From the NCBI GenBank assembly GCA_030549495.1, contig JAUIRK010000971.1, forward strand, positions 124,001-188,000: 64,000 nucleotides of DNA, written 5' to 3'. The position numbers and the translations under genes were made by a program. The DNA is from Nectonema munidae (Eukaryota; Nematomorpha; Nectonematoida; Nectonematidae). Of this stretch, positions 46,801 through 54,828 are shown in pieces. Below the pieces are notes generated by a model. The model was not told where the DNA came from and ran no database searches. It worked only from the letters and a program-made list of their open reading frames with translations. The first letter of the stretch is position 1. Each line of letters opens with the position of its first letter.

Positions 46801-49800
46801 AAAAATTTTATTATGCATTTTTGTATAAACAATAAAATATTGTTTGTTAGTTTTTCAAAAATAAAATGAAATTAGTTGTCAGTGATGTTGAAATTAGAAA
46901 AAAAGAGATAAATCCGAGGAACAATTTATGAATGAGAAATACTAAAAAATTGAGTTTAATAACATTATTAAATATTAGGGTAAAAAACTTTTTGTCATTT
47001 GAAAAATATTTCATTTCCTATTGTTTATGTCCAAAGGTATACTTAGAAGAAAGAAAGAGTATACGTTAAGCTTTCAGACTATAAATAACAAAAAAAACAT
47101 CTAAGCTTTGATGAGGACACACATAAAAAAGATCTTTAATGATAAAAAGATATATAATAATGATTACAAGATGGGCATTTTTCATCTTAATAATCCCTTT
47201 CGTGACCAGTGTATCATATATGATACATAAACAATTTTACCTTTGTCTGCTTTTTCAAATAGTTTTGTATATGAATCTTCTGCTTTTTAATAAATATCGT
47301 CTGATTTTTCTGGTCACGAAAGGGTTAAAAAATAAAAAGTTAAACCTTTAAAAGCTTTTTCTGAGATGCCGAAAATTTCATTGTTTTCTAAATTTAGAGT
47401 GCGCAGAGATTTCATGTTAGTAAAAGAAAAGTCTTTCAACTTTTGAATTTTGTTTTCGCCAAGAACTAGGTATTCAACCTTTTGTAAAACTTCCAGAGCA
47501 CCTGACGGACACTCTGAAAGTTTGTTGTTATGCATGAATATCACTCTGAGCTTCTTGGTTCCGTCAAAAGCACGATCAGACATTTTATGAATTTGGTTGT
47601 GACCTTGAAACAAACATAAGGTGACATCAATCCGAGATGCAAATCAAAATGGGTGCGATACCAAGGTTGAGCGACTCTAACTCTTTGAGGGTGGAGAAAG
47701 AGAAGTCCTCAATCTGGAAAAGGAAGTTTCTTGACATGTCCAACTTCACTAAATTATTCACGTTTTCAAACGAACGCGTCGGAACTTCCTTCAACATGTT
47801 GTCCTGCAAATACAACTCCTTCAACTTCAGTCCTGCTCCGTAAAAAGCTTTTTTATCCACCATAGTGATGCGATTAGACTCCAAATGAAGGGTTTTCAGG
47901 GAGTATAAACCTTAAAAGTAATGCATATCTTCAAATATTGTGAATATCAGAAATGGCAATTGAAAACTCCTAGTATTGCCTGTTATGGGGGTGTGTGTAA
48001 GACCCCTTACTTCTTTCATTTCCGAATAAATTGAAACTTTTTGTATTCATTCCTTCTCCCTAGTTTTACACCCCGTACAAATTGGACAGTTTTAAGTAAA
48101 AGAGCCCATATCGAGTTAAGCATTAAGGGCAGTATTGGGTCCCCTTTTGCTCTGCCCCTTTTTCTTAAAGAGTAGTCAATTTTATGTAGTTTTTTCATAG
48201 ATCGCTTTTAGACGAACAATATTTTTCTATCATTTTGATAAAATGTCCTCCTAACATTTCTTAACCCAACGCCCCCAAAAATATTTTATAACACCCTACC
48301 TTGACGTAAACACAATATATACAATTAAGTACTATTTAAATTGTTCATTCAGATAAAAACATAGAGGAAACTGTGGCCAAAAAATTTGACAAACACAACT
48401 ACATAACTAAATCTCTCCCTCCATAAAAAAATTCGGCCTTCCAATTTTTTTTTATTTTTCCAATTTTTTTAAATTGAAGAAAAAGTTTTTAAGTGTATAG
48501 ATTAAATCTCTTTATTGAATACGCAATAAAAAAATTTAATGCAACAAAAAACCCATTAAGGCATCGAAAAAAATACTAATTTTGAATAAAAATAAGTGAG
48601 TATAATTTTTTTAAACTCATAAACAACAACATTTCATTTTACATATTAAAGATGAATAAAGTAGCGGTAAAACAAATATAAATTTAATTACACACTTGAT
48701 TCTAATGAAGAAGAAGCCAGGAATTTAATGAGTCCATGGTCTATACGTGGTATTATTATCAAACTACCAAACCTTGATAAAAACTTGTACTGTATAATTT
48801 TACTTTAATGAAAATTGGTTTACAAGAATTGATATTTAAATTCATTTCTTTGCATACATTCAAGAAGCCCCTTGATTTTTTCTGGAAGGACGAAAATGTT
48901 AATATTTGATTAGTGGAAATTTTCCACTTTACATTTGGCATTTACAAAGTTAACTTTAATTGTAAGTATATCACACCCTTTATTTTCACAGGCTTTTTTC
49001 TAGCATTTTCTTTTCAATTATGTTATGTTATGTAATTATGTCATCTATATTACATTATTTATCCAATCTCAACCCTCTCTGAAGCCCTAAAATTTGAAAT
49101 GATAAACATATGGGAATCCTAAATAACTTTTACTCTTTATATATAGGGATGGGGAATCATTTCATTATTCTTTAAGAAATGATACTAGCAGAAAAGAGTG
49201 CTCTTCAATTCCTTAAAATTTTAAATCTTGTATAAGACTCAATCAATTAAATCACGCATTGTTATACACGGCCGGCCCTAGTGTTCGCGAGGCCCTATGC
49301 AATATGGATTGTGCGGGGCCCAGTGTGGGTAGGAAAAAATATTAAAAGTGAAAAATAAGATTTTGAAAAAAAGAAAAGAGATTTGTTTTGTTACTTTTTC
49401 ATTAACACAAAATAACGATCAAAGTAACTTTACTTTGCGAACATTGCGTTTAGCAAAATCATACAATATATCATCAAAATGAAAAATGAGAAGCGTGGGG
49501 CCCACTGCGGCCGCATAGGTTGATCTTATACACACATGCAAATTAATGTTTATTTGCATTTCTAGACTTTTTATATGCTTGGTAAAACTCCAGAAGCATT
49601 CAATATACGTTAAATTATTTTGCCAAGATACTTGTGATTTTAATGCGAAATTACGGTGGCCTTAAAGTTTTCAAAAGAGGTGTAAACTTTTAAATGCACT
49701 TCGAATTTACAACTGTGAACGTTATATTGAAATTTTGTTGCATTAGAATTAAAAATTAAGAATTGATTTGTAGTAGTAAAATTTTAGTTGTGGAAACCTA

Positions 49801-52689
49801 TTTAACCCATTTTGGCTTATCAGACGAAATCTTATTCCAATGGAATTCAATAGGGATTAGTCAAAATCGGCTGCTTTACGCAAATTTAAATGGATTAACC
49901 CATTAACGAGCAGAATCGACTATAGTCGACTTTACAAAAATAAAATCGTCTGCATTTATCAAAGCTCTTTAATACAAATCTGCTTTACATTAGATATCGT
50001 CTGATTATTCTGGTCGTTTACGAGTTAATGTAAAAAAGGAGCCTTTCGTGACCAGTGTATCTTATATGATACATAAACAATTTACCTTCGTTGGCCTTTT
50101 CAAATAGTTTTGTAAATGAATCTTCTGCTTTTTAATGAATAGCGTCTGTTTTTCTGATCACGAAAGGGTTAAAAATGAAAAAAAAAGACGAATCTGAAAT
50201 GAAAAATGGCGAAACTACGTTGAAAAAAGACAAAATTAAAGTGAAAAAGCAGAAATTTAAAAAGAAAAAGAACGAAATTAAAGTGAAAATAGTATAATGC
50301 TAACTTTAAAAAGAATAGAATTTTAAAGACACCTAACAACATATTTGGATGGAAGATGTGTTAGTGTTTTATATTCGAAAGAACTGATATTCAACTATAG
50401 AGGCATCTTATTATTATTTTTAAAATGATATGAATATTGAGTCGCTATAAAATTAGGAAGTCGGGAGAATTGATATAAAATTAAAGAATGCCACATTTGC
50501 TTTATGGATTAATAATAAAAATAAACTTGCCAACTTGCGCATGATAATAAAGATTCATATGATTGGAAGTTTATATAAAATGATGAATTCAGCACAGCTT
50601 CCTTTTACATACTGCCTCCATTCCAGTAACAAATTATATTAAATGGAAATGGGAAAATTTCTACATTTCACACCAAATATTACACTGATTCAATTCTTTC
50701 ATATGAATACAGAATAATTTTTGTTAAGCACGTGAAGGATATAATAGCATTGTGAATGAAATTATATTTGTGCAAATTCTTTATCTTCACATTTCTCTTA
50801 TTTTTTATTTTCTTTTTCTCATGAAGAAACTTATTGAATAATATAATGATTGATAGATTTTTAATGTGAACAAAAAATTGTCTTTCTTTGAGAGGTTATT
50901 TTTATGTGAAAAAAATGTTATAAAGAAAGGCGAACTATATATATATAAATATAAATGATAGAATTAACAACTTTAGCATAAAAACAGAAAAATCTATATT
51001 AAAAAAATCTACACTTCATTTATTACAATAATATAAAAAGTTTATCCAACTACAACTTTTCATTCAACAGACATCATATTTTCTGTTCGTAGGAAAAATA
51101 TAAAAGGACATGAGGTAGAAACGTATAAGTTTATCAACTCACCACTAAAGTCCTGAGAATTTATTTTGGAAATTTTGTTGTAGCCAAAATTTAAATAGTG
51201 TAAATTTTCCAAAACAAGAATTGCGTATTTTGGCACAACTTCCAGAAGATTCAGTTGCAGATCTAAACTCTGGAGATTGTACCTCAAACTCCAAAAAGCA
51301 TCATCTCCGATACTCATAAGATTGTTTGAGTTGAGTGCAAGTGAAGTTATATTCAATTTCTTGAATGGATCTTCTAAAGAAGTTAAAAGCTTATAAATAA
51401 TTCAAAATTTTCTGATGTTTTTACTATAAAACAATTTTAAAAACATATGAAGGGTTTTATTATTTGGAAAATCAGCAAAAATTGTATACATCATTTTTTA
51501 ATTACAAACAATAAATTTTAGTGAGAAATAATTTATCAAAAGTGAGAGTTTGAACAATTATTAACTTATTATAGGTAGAAAAGAGGATAATAATTTATTT
51601 TGCGCTTTTAACTTGCATACAATACGTTTTGTTTAATTTTTATCGATATAAATTTTTTTCTTTACAAACAATTATTTTACAATTTCAATAAATTTTAATC
51701 CTGTATAAGAGTTTTTTTTAATTGGAATTTATTTTTAAGCGGATAAATGTCAAGAAATGAATAGTCGCAAATTTGAAAAATTTTATGTGAAAATGGCAAT
51801 TTGTTTATTTTTCATTTAGAGCACATTTATTAAAATTTTTATAAGAAAATATCTTTTTATATTGGAAAACTTCAATTTCTCACAGCTGAAGACAAATCAT
51901 ATGATCTTTAAATTAATTCATTAAAAATCTACTTCAAATTTTAATTTTTCTAATTATAATTCATTGTATTCTGATAAAATATAATTAAGAATGCTTTGGA
52001 ATTCTCTGAATAAAAATAACTTAGAATCTTAGATACGGCGTTCAGAGTAGAGAACTCAGACCAAAATAAAAATATTGAGTCACACAAATGAAAAACTTAC
52101 GTGACAAGTGTGATATGTGGTTGAAACGAACTGAAAGTTTGAAGTTGCGACCAATTGCTCTTAGTTCCTTTAAGATCTCTTCCAAGCTCCCATGCTCACA
52201 CGCTACCAACATTTCAGATTCATCTTCGCAAAAACACAAAGTGGAATTCTTCCAAAGAGAACAACTTAACAAGTATGATTCTTTATTTTAATGTAAATTT
52301 TGTATATTATCTAGTAGAATAATATTTATCCTTTATGAAAGTATTAAGTGACTTAATTTTATCCCTATATACCATTTTCACTTTTATTTTATATTTTTTA
52401 TTCAGAATAGAATCGAAAAAATAGAAACGAAAAACGATAAAATTGAACAGAAAAAGATAAATATAATAAATGGTATAAATGATTAATGATTTATAATAAT
52501 TGATACTTCAAAGAACAATTAATTTATCACACTACTTCATTCATGAATTTAAAATAAAAAAGACGACCATTAGCTCTTCATCGTGTAATAAATTTAAAAT
52601 CGTGAACTTTAACATGTAAAAACTTACCTTCCTGTCACTTTTAATATTTTGAATGAAAGAATTGAAATAAGTAACACAAATAGCTCCAT
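28386..52689 (-). CDS. Transmembrane leucine-rich-repeat protein (gene-level entry)
   Basis: Complete minus-strand gene of 13 coding exons: 52689-52628, 52264-52101, 51373-51143, 47910-47662, 47603-47346, 46516-46370, 42412-42246, 40463-40222, 39356-39232, 39144-39019, 35156-34918, 34855-34751, 28844-28386. All junction phases agree and the sum is 2574 nt (857 residues plus stop). Approximate protein layout: signal peptide 1-20, LRRNT 22-60 (C-x9-C-x-C .. C), about 25 repeats of the L-x-x-L-x-L-x-x-N-x-L type to about 680, LRRCT 678-735 (NPWICDC .. YGPPHL .. C), transmembrane helix about 753-778 followed by KRR, cytoplasmic tail to 857 ending VDV. The role inferred is a cell-surface adhesion or receptor protein like chaoptin or related LRR proteins. 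A 62-nt signal-peptide exon and long introns full of transposons are typical of such genes. Orthology is not assigned. Confidence 0.88.
28905..28936. repeat. (AAT)n microsatellite
   Basis: About ten AAT units on the plus strand in the intron just upstream (gene sense) of the last LRR exon. Confidence 0.9.
29738..29875 (+). mobile_element. 138-bp TTAA MITE, family A (copy A4)
   Basis: Differs from copy A3 at only two positions that I can see: CCCATTTACGGCCA at the left and TGGCCTTAAATGGG at the right. The A-to-G change at the left and the T-to-C change at the right are complementary, so the TIR pairing is kept. TTAA on both sides; 138 bp. Confidence 0.9.
30914..31370. mobile_element. hAT-like non-autonomous element
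   Basis: The left end CAGGATTTCGCAACC and the right end GGTTGAGAAACCCTG are inverted repeats of the CAGGGTTTCTCAACC type common in hAT MITEs. Sub-terminal GGGCCAATTGCCC and GGGCGATTT follow. It is 457 bp with no coding region. An 8-bp target duplication is not clear. Confidence 0.65.
33509..33646 (-). mobile_element. 138-bp TTAA MITE, family D (copy D1)
   Basis: TTAA CCCTTTCAGGCATT.. and ..TGCATGAAAGGG TTAA; exactly 138 bp. The 20-bp slot next to the right end holds a decayed palindrome (GACTCCAGTGTC on the minus strand). One GTCTGC box is present in the opposite orientation to families A-C. Confidence 0.75.
33742..33840 (-). mobile_element. MITE, family C, truncated (copy C6)
   Basis: TTAACCCGTTAACGACCAG, then CAGACGATATCTA, GCAGAAG and GCAGACG boxes in family C order (reversed). 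The palindrome end is missing, and a pogo-like element begins just after it at 33855. Confidence 0.7.
33855..34605. mobile_element. pogo/Tigger-like non-autonomous element
   Basis: Left end TA + CAGTAAATGCTCGTTATATC followed by GAATTCGGATAACTCGAA, the AACTCGAA type seen in Tigger ends. TTAACTCGAAG/AACTCGAAG repeats recur inside. The right end near 34605 (TTTCGAGATAATAAAC) is degenerate. No transposase is left. Confidence 0.5.
34751..34855 (-). CDS. LRR gene exon 12: last repeat and first half of LRRCT
   Basis: Acceptor attctttcaag before 34855, phase 0. It reads KLDLIYNPWICDCKLAWLKDW.., the NPW-x-C-D-C start of an LRRCT, in direct continuity with the LRR of exon 11 (..IPNLIE). The donor is AAAAAAA/GTTTAT at 34750-34749, which is weak but phase 0 and gives a frame-consistent gene. 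An alternative in-frame GTAAAA donor 54 nt further would add 18 residues to the LRRCT loop. Confidence 0.8.
34918..35156 (-). CDS. LRR gene exon 11: three repeats
   Basis: Acceptor tctttttaag before 35156 (phase 1), donor GAA/GTAAGC at 34918 (phase 0). Repeats: LQILDLSFNKLTML, IQSLDFSNNKLEKV, IKKLSLSHNKLSSL. The next intron is only 62 nt. Confidence 0.9.
36245..36320. repeat. Short minisatellite
   Basis: About three imperfect units of a 20-26-bp motif like ACAAAATAGAATTGCAAAAG. The minus-strand open frame over it (36454-36245) is not an exon: exons 10 and 11 join directly in phase across this intron. Confidence 0.6.
36479..36590 (-). repeat. Unclassified coding-like repeat (copy 1)
   Basis: The minus strand reads TAHDIQFLTETNTSSIKPSAL, paralogous to TAHDVQFLIEINRN at 41790-41975. 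It has decayed, with one stop at the position of Leu in the other copy. It lies in intron 10 of the LRR gene. The family is not recognised. Confidence 0.45.
37005..37229 (+). mobile_element. LINE 3' end with (TTC)n tail
   Basis: Contains the coding core GCGGTTTTCATAAACCTTTG (AVFINLW) and ends AATAAATTTCTTCTTCTTC.., a simple tail. The same core and a matching tail occur on the minus strand at 59755-60000. Confidence 0.55.
37455..37760 (+). mobile_element. LINE 3' end, RT C terminus plus 3' UTR
   Basis: The plus strand reads FSNRIINDWNNLPKYDIKS then SLHTFKKRLDFSRKAKR and stop (37587). This is the end of jockey/CR1-like LINE ORF2 (typical: N-x-W-N-x-LP .. S-x-x-x-FK-x-x-LD). The 3' UTR through ACAAAGTTAACTTTAATTG to AATTATGTCAT matches the copy at 48838-49055. 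Confidence 0.75.
37858..38463. mobile_element. pogo/Tigger-like non-autonomous element
   Basis: TA-flanked inverted ends: left CAGTCAAACCTCGTTAATCC, right (reverse complement) GAGTCAACACTCTTTAATCC. It is 606 bp, with TA at 37856-37857 and 38464-38465. No transposase frame; ATATAT and CTCTCT tracts lie inside. Confidence 0.65.
39019..39144 (-). CDS. LRR gene exon 10
   Basis: Acceptor ttattttgag before 39144 (phase 1), donor AACG/GTACTC at 39019 (phase 1); 41 full codons. It reads IILSNNAIIQLEEDAFVNMP then LRKLNLSHNQIQQISFKMFN, two LRRs, and lies in a frame without a Met. The 87-nt upstream intron joins QIQ-K-IILSNN exactly in LRR register. Confidence 0.88.
39232..39356 (-). CDS. LRR gene exon 9
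   Basis: Acceptor ctcattttcag before 39356 (phase 2), donor CAAA/GTAAGT at 39232 (phase 1). It reads ITSIESKCFDNVSSSYKSID then LSHNKIIYIPKFTFTNCPQI, one full LRR plus repeat halves completed by exons 8 and 10. Confidence 0.9.
40222..40463 (-). CDS. LRR gene exon 8
   Basis: Acceptor catgtttaag before 40463 (phase 0), donor AACAA/GTAAGG at 40222 (phase 2). Repeats: MLNLANNKISYIERNAF, LKALDLSENLLYSYPYV, LKVLTTDKNKIQII, and SIISLSSN continued in exon 9. Confidence 0.9.
41790..41975 (-). repeat. Unclassified coding-like repeat (copy 2)
   Basis: The minus-strand frame MPMIQKLTAHDVQFLIEINR.. is open for 65 codons and paralogous at DNA level to 36479-36590 (shared AACAGCACA-C/T-GAT-x-CAGTTTTT). It lies in LRR intron 7 between exons that join in phase, so it is not part of that gene. 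It is possibly a fragment of a transposon gene. Confidence 0.45.
42246..42412 (-). CDS. LRR gene exon 7
   Basis: Acceptor ttcctttag before 42412 (phase 1), donor TTGGAG/GTTATT at 42246 (phase 0); 55 full codons. Repeats: LGTLNLEGNMISFV and LISLNLKGNEISSL, with FSSLE completed by MLNLANN in exon 8. Confidence 0.9.
44125..44265 (+). mobile_element. tRNA-derived SINE, family 1 (copy 2)
   Basis: GGGCGTGAGTAAGGTTGGGG head, box-B-like GGGTTCGATCTC, CATAGTTCGATACAAACGG, GGCGCAATTGTGCC and GATGAAAACACCCCACGG. It lies in LRR intron 6. Confidence 0.75.
44381..44720. repeat. Imperfect tandem duplication
   Basis: GAAAATAGTGGTTGAATTTA occurs at 44381 and 44577; AAAAATGATAAAAATGGTAA at 44531 and 44686. 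The order is the same but spacings differ (196 and 155 bp), so the copies have since gained or lost sequence. Confidence 0.7.
44763..44877 (-). mobile_element. TTAA MITE, family D (copy D2, shortened)
   Basis: TTAA CCCTTTGAGGCA.. and ..TGCCTAAAAGGG TTAA with complementary ends. A good palindrome GGACACTGGTGTCC is near the right end, and one CGTCTGC box is present. It is 115 bp, apparently an internal deletion relative to D1. Confidence 0.75.
44990..45111 (+). mobile_element. TTAA MITE, family C (copy C2)
   Basis: GGTTATCAACCA, palindrome AGTCGACATATGTCGGCT, CGTCTGC, CTGC and CGTCTGA boxes, end TGGTCGATAACGGG TTAA. A small deletion removes part of the box-2 to box-3 spacer. Confidence 0.8.
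45377..45515 (+). mobile_element. TTAA MITE, family C (copy C3, best reference)
   Basis: TTAA GCGGTTATCGACCA, palindrome AGTCGACATATGTCGACT, boxes CGTCTGC, CTTCTGG and a disrupted third box, end TGGTCGTTAACGGA TTAA. It is 139 bp, one base over the family standard because of an indel in box 3. Confidence 0.85.
45970..46030. mobile_element. hAT-like terminal remnant
   Basis: The right-hand end CTCGTGGGCCGTAGTTTGC then ACCTCTG resembles the common hAT end whose inverted form is CAGGGGTGGGCAAACTACGG. No partner end is recognised nearby in the right orientation. Confidence 0.35.
46370..46516 (-). CDS. LRR gene exon 6
   Basis: Acceptor ttcactttag before 46516, donor ACAG/GTTTTT at 46370, both phase 1; 48 full codons. 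Repeats: LSYLHLQGNDLKYV and LWVLNLGYNSITEV, then KYQDLT-G joined to exon 7. Confidence 0.9.
46733..46790. mobile_element. hAT-like terminal remnant
   Basis: GGGTGGGCAAACCAGATGTG then GACCGCATAAAGCG is like a hAT left end (GGGTGGGCAAAC..). It is a remnant only. Confidence 0.35.
47191..47328 (+). mobile_element. 138-bp TTAA MITE, family B (copy B2)
   Basis: CCCTTTCGTGACCA, perfect palindrome GTATCATATATGATAC, boxes TGTCTGC, CTTCTGC and CGTCTGA, end TGGTCACGAAAGGG TTAA; 138 bp. The left TTAA is changed to TAAT. It lies 17 nt inside the intron from the donor of LRR exon 5. Confidence 0.9.
47346..47603 (-). CDS. LRR gene exon 5
   Basis: Acceptor tttgtttcaag before 47603, donor AAAG/GTTTAA at 47346, both phase 1; 85 full codons. 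Repeats: LNLGHNQIHKM, LRVIFMHNNKLSEC, VEYLVLGENKIQKL, LRTLNLENNEIFGI, then EKAFK-G. Confidence 0.92.
47662..47910 (-). CDS. LRR gene exon 4
   Basis: Acceptor acttttaag before 47910, donor CTTG/GTATCG at 47662, both phase 1; 82 full codons. Repeats: LKTLHLESNRITMV, LKELYLQDNMLKEV, LVKLDMSRNFLFQI, LESLNLG. The 58-nt intron to exon 5 is the shortest in the gene. Confidence 0.92.
48838..49055 (+). mobile_element. LINE 3' end (same family as 37455)
   Basis: The plus strand reads ISLHTFKKPLDFFWKDENVN and stop, then a 3' UTR with TTTACAAAGTTAACTTTAAT and AATTATGTCAT shared with 37455-37760. It is truncated further than that copy and lies in LRR intron 3. Confidence 0.65.
49263..49530. mobile_element. 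hAT-like GC-rich-ended element
   Basis: ACACGGCCGGCCCTAGTG and CCCTATGC..GCGGGGCCCAGTG on the left face GTGGGGCCCACTGC..GCATAGG on the right as inverted sub-terminal motifs. These GC-rich ends stand out in AT-rich DNA and are typical of decayed hAT-like MITEs. No coding sequence. Confidence 0.45.
49802..49898 (+). mobile_element. TTAA-type MITE, family E (copy E2)
   Basis: TTAA CCCATTTTGGCTT.. to ..GCAAATTTAAATGGA TTAA; 97 bp. Its right TTAA (49895-49898) is also the left TTAA of copy C4. Confidence 0.6.
49895..50028 (+). mobile_element. TTAA MITE, family C (copy C4)
   Basis: TTAA CCCATTAACGAGCA, palindrome remnant GTCGACTATAGTCGAC (slightly altered), boxes CGTCTGC, TCTGC and CGTCTGA, end TGGTCGTTTACGAG TTAA. 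It abuts E2 on the left, with B3 12 bp to the right. Confidence 0.8.
50041..50172 (+). mobile_element. TTAA MITE, family B (copy B3)
   Basis: GCCTTTCGTGACCA, GTATCTTATATGATAC palindrome, degenerate boxes, end TGATCACGAAAGGG TTAA. The left TTAA has been lost. Confidence 0.8.
51143..51373 (-). CDS. LRR gene exon 3
   Basis: Acceptor acttctttag before 51373, donor AGTG/GTGAGT at 51143, both phase 1; 76 full codons. Starts DPFKKLN; repeats: ITSLALNSNNLMSI, LQSLDLQLNLLEVV, LHYLNFGYNKISKI. Confidence 0.9.
52101..52264 (-). CDS. LRR gene exon 2: LRRNT cap
   Basis: Acceptor acttgttaag before 52264 (phase 2), donor TCAC/GTAAGT at 52101 (phase 1); 54 full codons. CSLWKNSTLCFCEDESEML then VACEHGSLEEILKEL gives the N-terminal Cys-rich cap, followed by a first degenerate repeat (LSVRFNHISHLS). 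Confidence 0.88.
52628..52689 (-). CDS. LRR gene exon 1: signal peptide
   Basis: ATG at 52689-52687 opens MELFVLLISILSFKILKVTG, a hydrophobic signal-peptide-like stretch, ending at a strong donor GGAAG/GTAAGT in phase 2. Exon 2 starts in phase 2 and completes Ser. The exon is only 62 nt and easy to miss. It is chosen for the Met, hydrophobic core, donor and phase match together. No TATA box is evident upstream. Confidence 0.8.
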
Positions 52690-53038
52690 TAAAATAACAA
52701 TAAAATTATCTAAATTTAAAAATAATTATAAAAAAATAATAAATAGAATTTGTATCTTCAAACATTATATATCATGAAGTACATAACATATATGTGACAT
52801 GTGGCATAAACTTATCCTTATAATTATTAAAGTTTATTTGAAAAATGAACTTTGAAATAAATTTTTATCTTTGTTATTTTAATAAAATTAAAATTTAGTA
52901 GCCAAAAAAATGGTAAAATCTAATTAGTGTTAAAGTTTAGTTATATTAATAACATGTAATTTTGCACGCTAAAAACTGCGTCATTGAAATCTAATGGTAA
53001 AATAAACTAAATACCTCAAAGTACAAAAAAATTAAATA

Positions 53039-53492
53039 CAGTGAACACTCTCAAATACGAAGATCATCCAGCCACATTTAAAAAGTCGTATTTGAGAGAA
53101 AGTCGTCATAAAAGAGTTTCAAAGATTATGTTTTTTGATAACGTCATTACAGTATTGTAACTTGTTTATTATTTTACCAATAAAACATAATTTGATTAAA
53201 TATATGCATGAAATTAACATAAAAATCAATCCTATTGAAATTAAAAATTTTTAAAAATGGACATTTATTGAAAATAATTCTAATTTTAATTAATATTTTC
53301 AAAAAATCTTTAGCATGAGATATAAAATAAAAATGGACATGTATTCGCTATTCATAATATATCAACGTTTTAAATCGATGTCGTATTTTAGGAATTAGAC
53401 AAGTCGTTGAGGGGCATAATTAATGTAAATATTATTTGTGTGTATAAATAAAGTCGTATCTTTGAGGAAGTTGCATTTCAGTGGGGTTACTG
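53039..53492. mobile_element. pogo/Tigger-like non-autonomous element
   Basis: TA-flanked inverted ends: left CAGTGAACACTCTCAAATAC, right (reverse complement) CAGTAACCCCACTGAAATGC. It is 454 bp. AAGTCGTATTTGAGAG and AAGTCGTATCTTTGAGG sub-terminal motifs repeat. No transposase. Confidence 0.65.
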
Positions 53493-54289
53493 TATATGAA
53501 AAAAGTTGATTAAGGTCAACACATTCTAAATTTGAACCCAAAAATGGCCCTACTGAAATCTACAAGTAAAACAACCTAAAATTCTAGGCATGTTAAAATT
53601 AATTGAAGTTTTTCCAAAAAAAATCCTGAAAAAGACACCCTCTCATGGCGCAATTTTTACTACCTCGGATGGCCGTATTAGGCCTCTAGTGTCCATTTTA
53701 ATAATTTTCGTTTATTTATAATTTTTAGATCCAAAACAATTAAATAAACTTTACTTCTTCATTAAAAGAATAATAATGAGTCACTTATGAGTAAATAAAA
53801 AGCTGAGTTTTTGGGGAAAAAAATAATTTTATTTAACGCCATCTATAAATAGCTTAAATTTTACGTTATGCTATCTAAAAACAACTTATAATTATTTTCT
53901 AATCTTTTGACGAAAAATCAAGGAGATAATAATTTAAAAATTCGGTCTCTTGAATGGCACCGCTGAAATGTACGTGTATAAATATCTATTTTTAATTTAG
54001 TTACTATTTTTGTATCGTTGAAAGGTGTTTTGTTTGAATTATTCTTTGGTTAAAATTTCTTGGTTGAAGCCTCAGTGATTTAAACGTCGTATCACCAGAT
54101 TTGAAATTTTTTACATCCTAAATTAGTTGTAGAATAATATATATAAAGTTTACCTGGAAAATTTGTAATTTACTATTTATATTCACTCTCAACCTGTAGC
54201 TTTTATGTAAATCAACATTTTAACCTGGAGAATTACCAAAAAATAGAATGCTTAAATTAGTTTTGTAATATTTAAAAAAAAATTTATAA

Positions 54290-54422
54290 ATGTAAGATAA
54301 GAGGAGGTTTAGGGACAATAAACTCACCGCCACACCATATAACACTATTAGCAACTCAAAATACACACTACCAAGAATCCTATGTTTCGAGCGAAGCGAG
54401 AAACGACCACGGGACCGGCTAG
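54290..54422 (+). mobile_element. Helitron-like 3' terminus (copy 1)
   Basis: GTTTCGAGCGAAGCGAGAAA then CGACCACGGGACCGGCTAG followed by T: a small GTTTC/GAAAC hairpin some 20 bp before a CTAG/T end, as in Helitron 3' ends. A related sequence lies at 60890-60968. Confidence 0.4.
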
Positions 54423-54665
54423 TCTATATATATTTACCGCATATCATTAGAAATGTTCAGAATAAAAAGTATTTTATCCATATATACTTCGAGGATAGAG
54501 CATTCATTGATTGAAAGTAGTTTTGCTATATACGAATAAATATGGTGATCATCATATAAATTAGTTATCATTACATACTTTTTAAAGGAACAAAAACAGA
54601 TGATAAAAAGGAAAAATGCAATCAAAAACAATAGAAAATTGAGCATGATATTACTGTTAACTATA

Positions 54666-54828
54666 GGGGGTAGGGGGTAAAGGTACTATGGAGTGTTTTC
54701 ATCGAGAAGGCACAATTGCGCCGCTTGTATTGAACTATGAGGAAAGCAGGCTTGATGCGGGATCGAACCCTAGATCTTGAGTTATCGAAACGCAGTATCT
54801 AACCAGCTTTACTCTCAAGCCCCCTATA
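54666..54828 (-). mobile_element. tRNA-derived SINE, family 1 (copy 3), with target duplication
   Basis: Minus-strand copy with the complete head (box-B-like GGGTTCGATCCC) and body GGCGCAATTGTGCC..GATGAAAACACTCC. It is bounded by the 11-bp direct repeat TGTTAACTATA at 54655-54665 and 54829-54839, direct evidence of retroposition. Confidence 0.85.

Noticed and set aside
48016-48198. Minus-strand 60-codon basic frame
   Set aside because: Located inside LRR intron 3 whose flanking exons join in phase; no family recognised.
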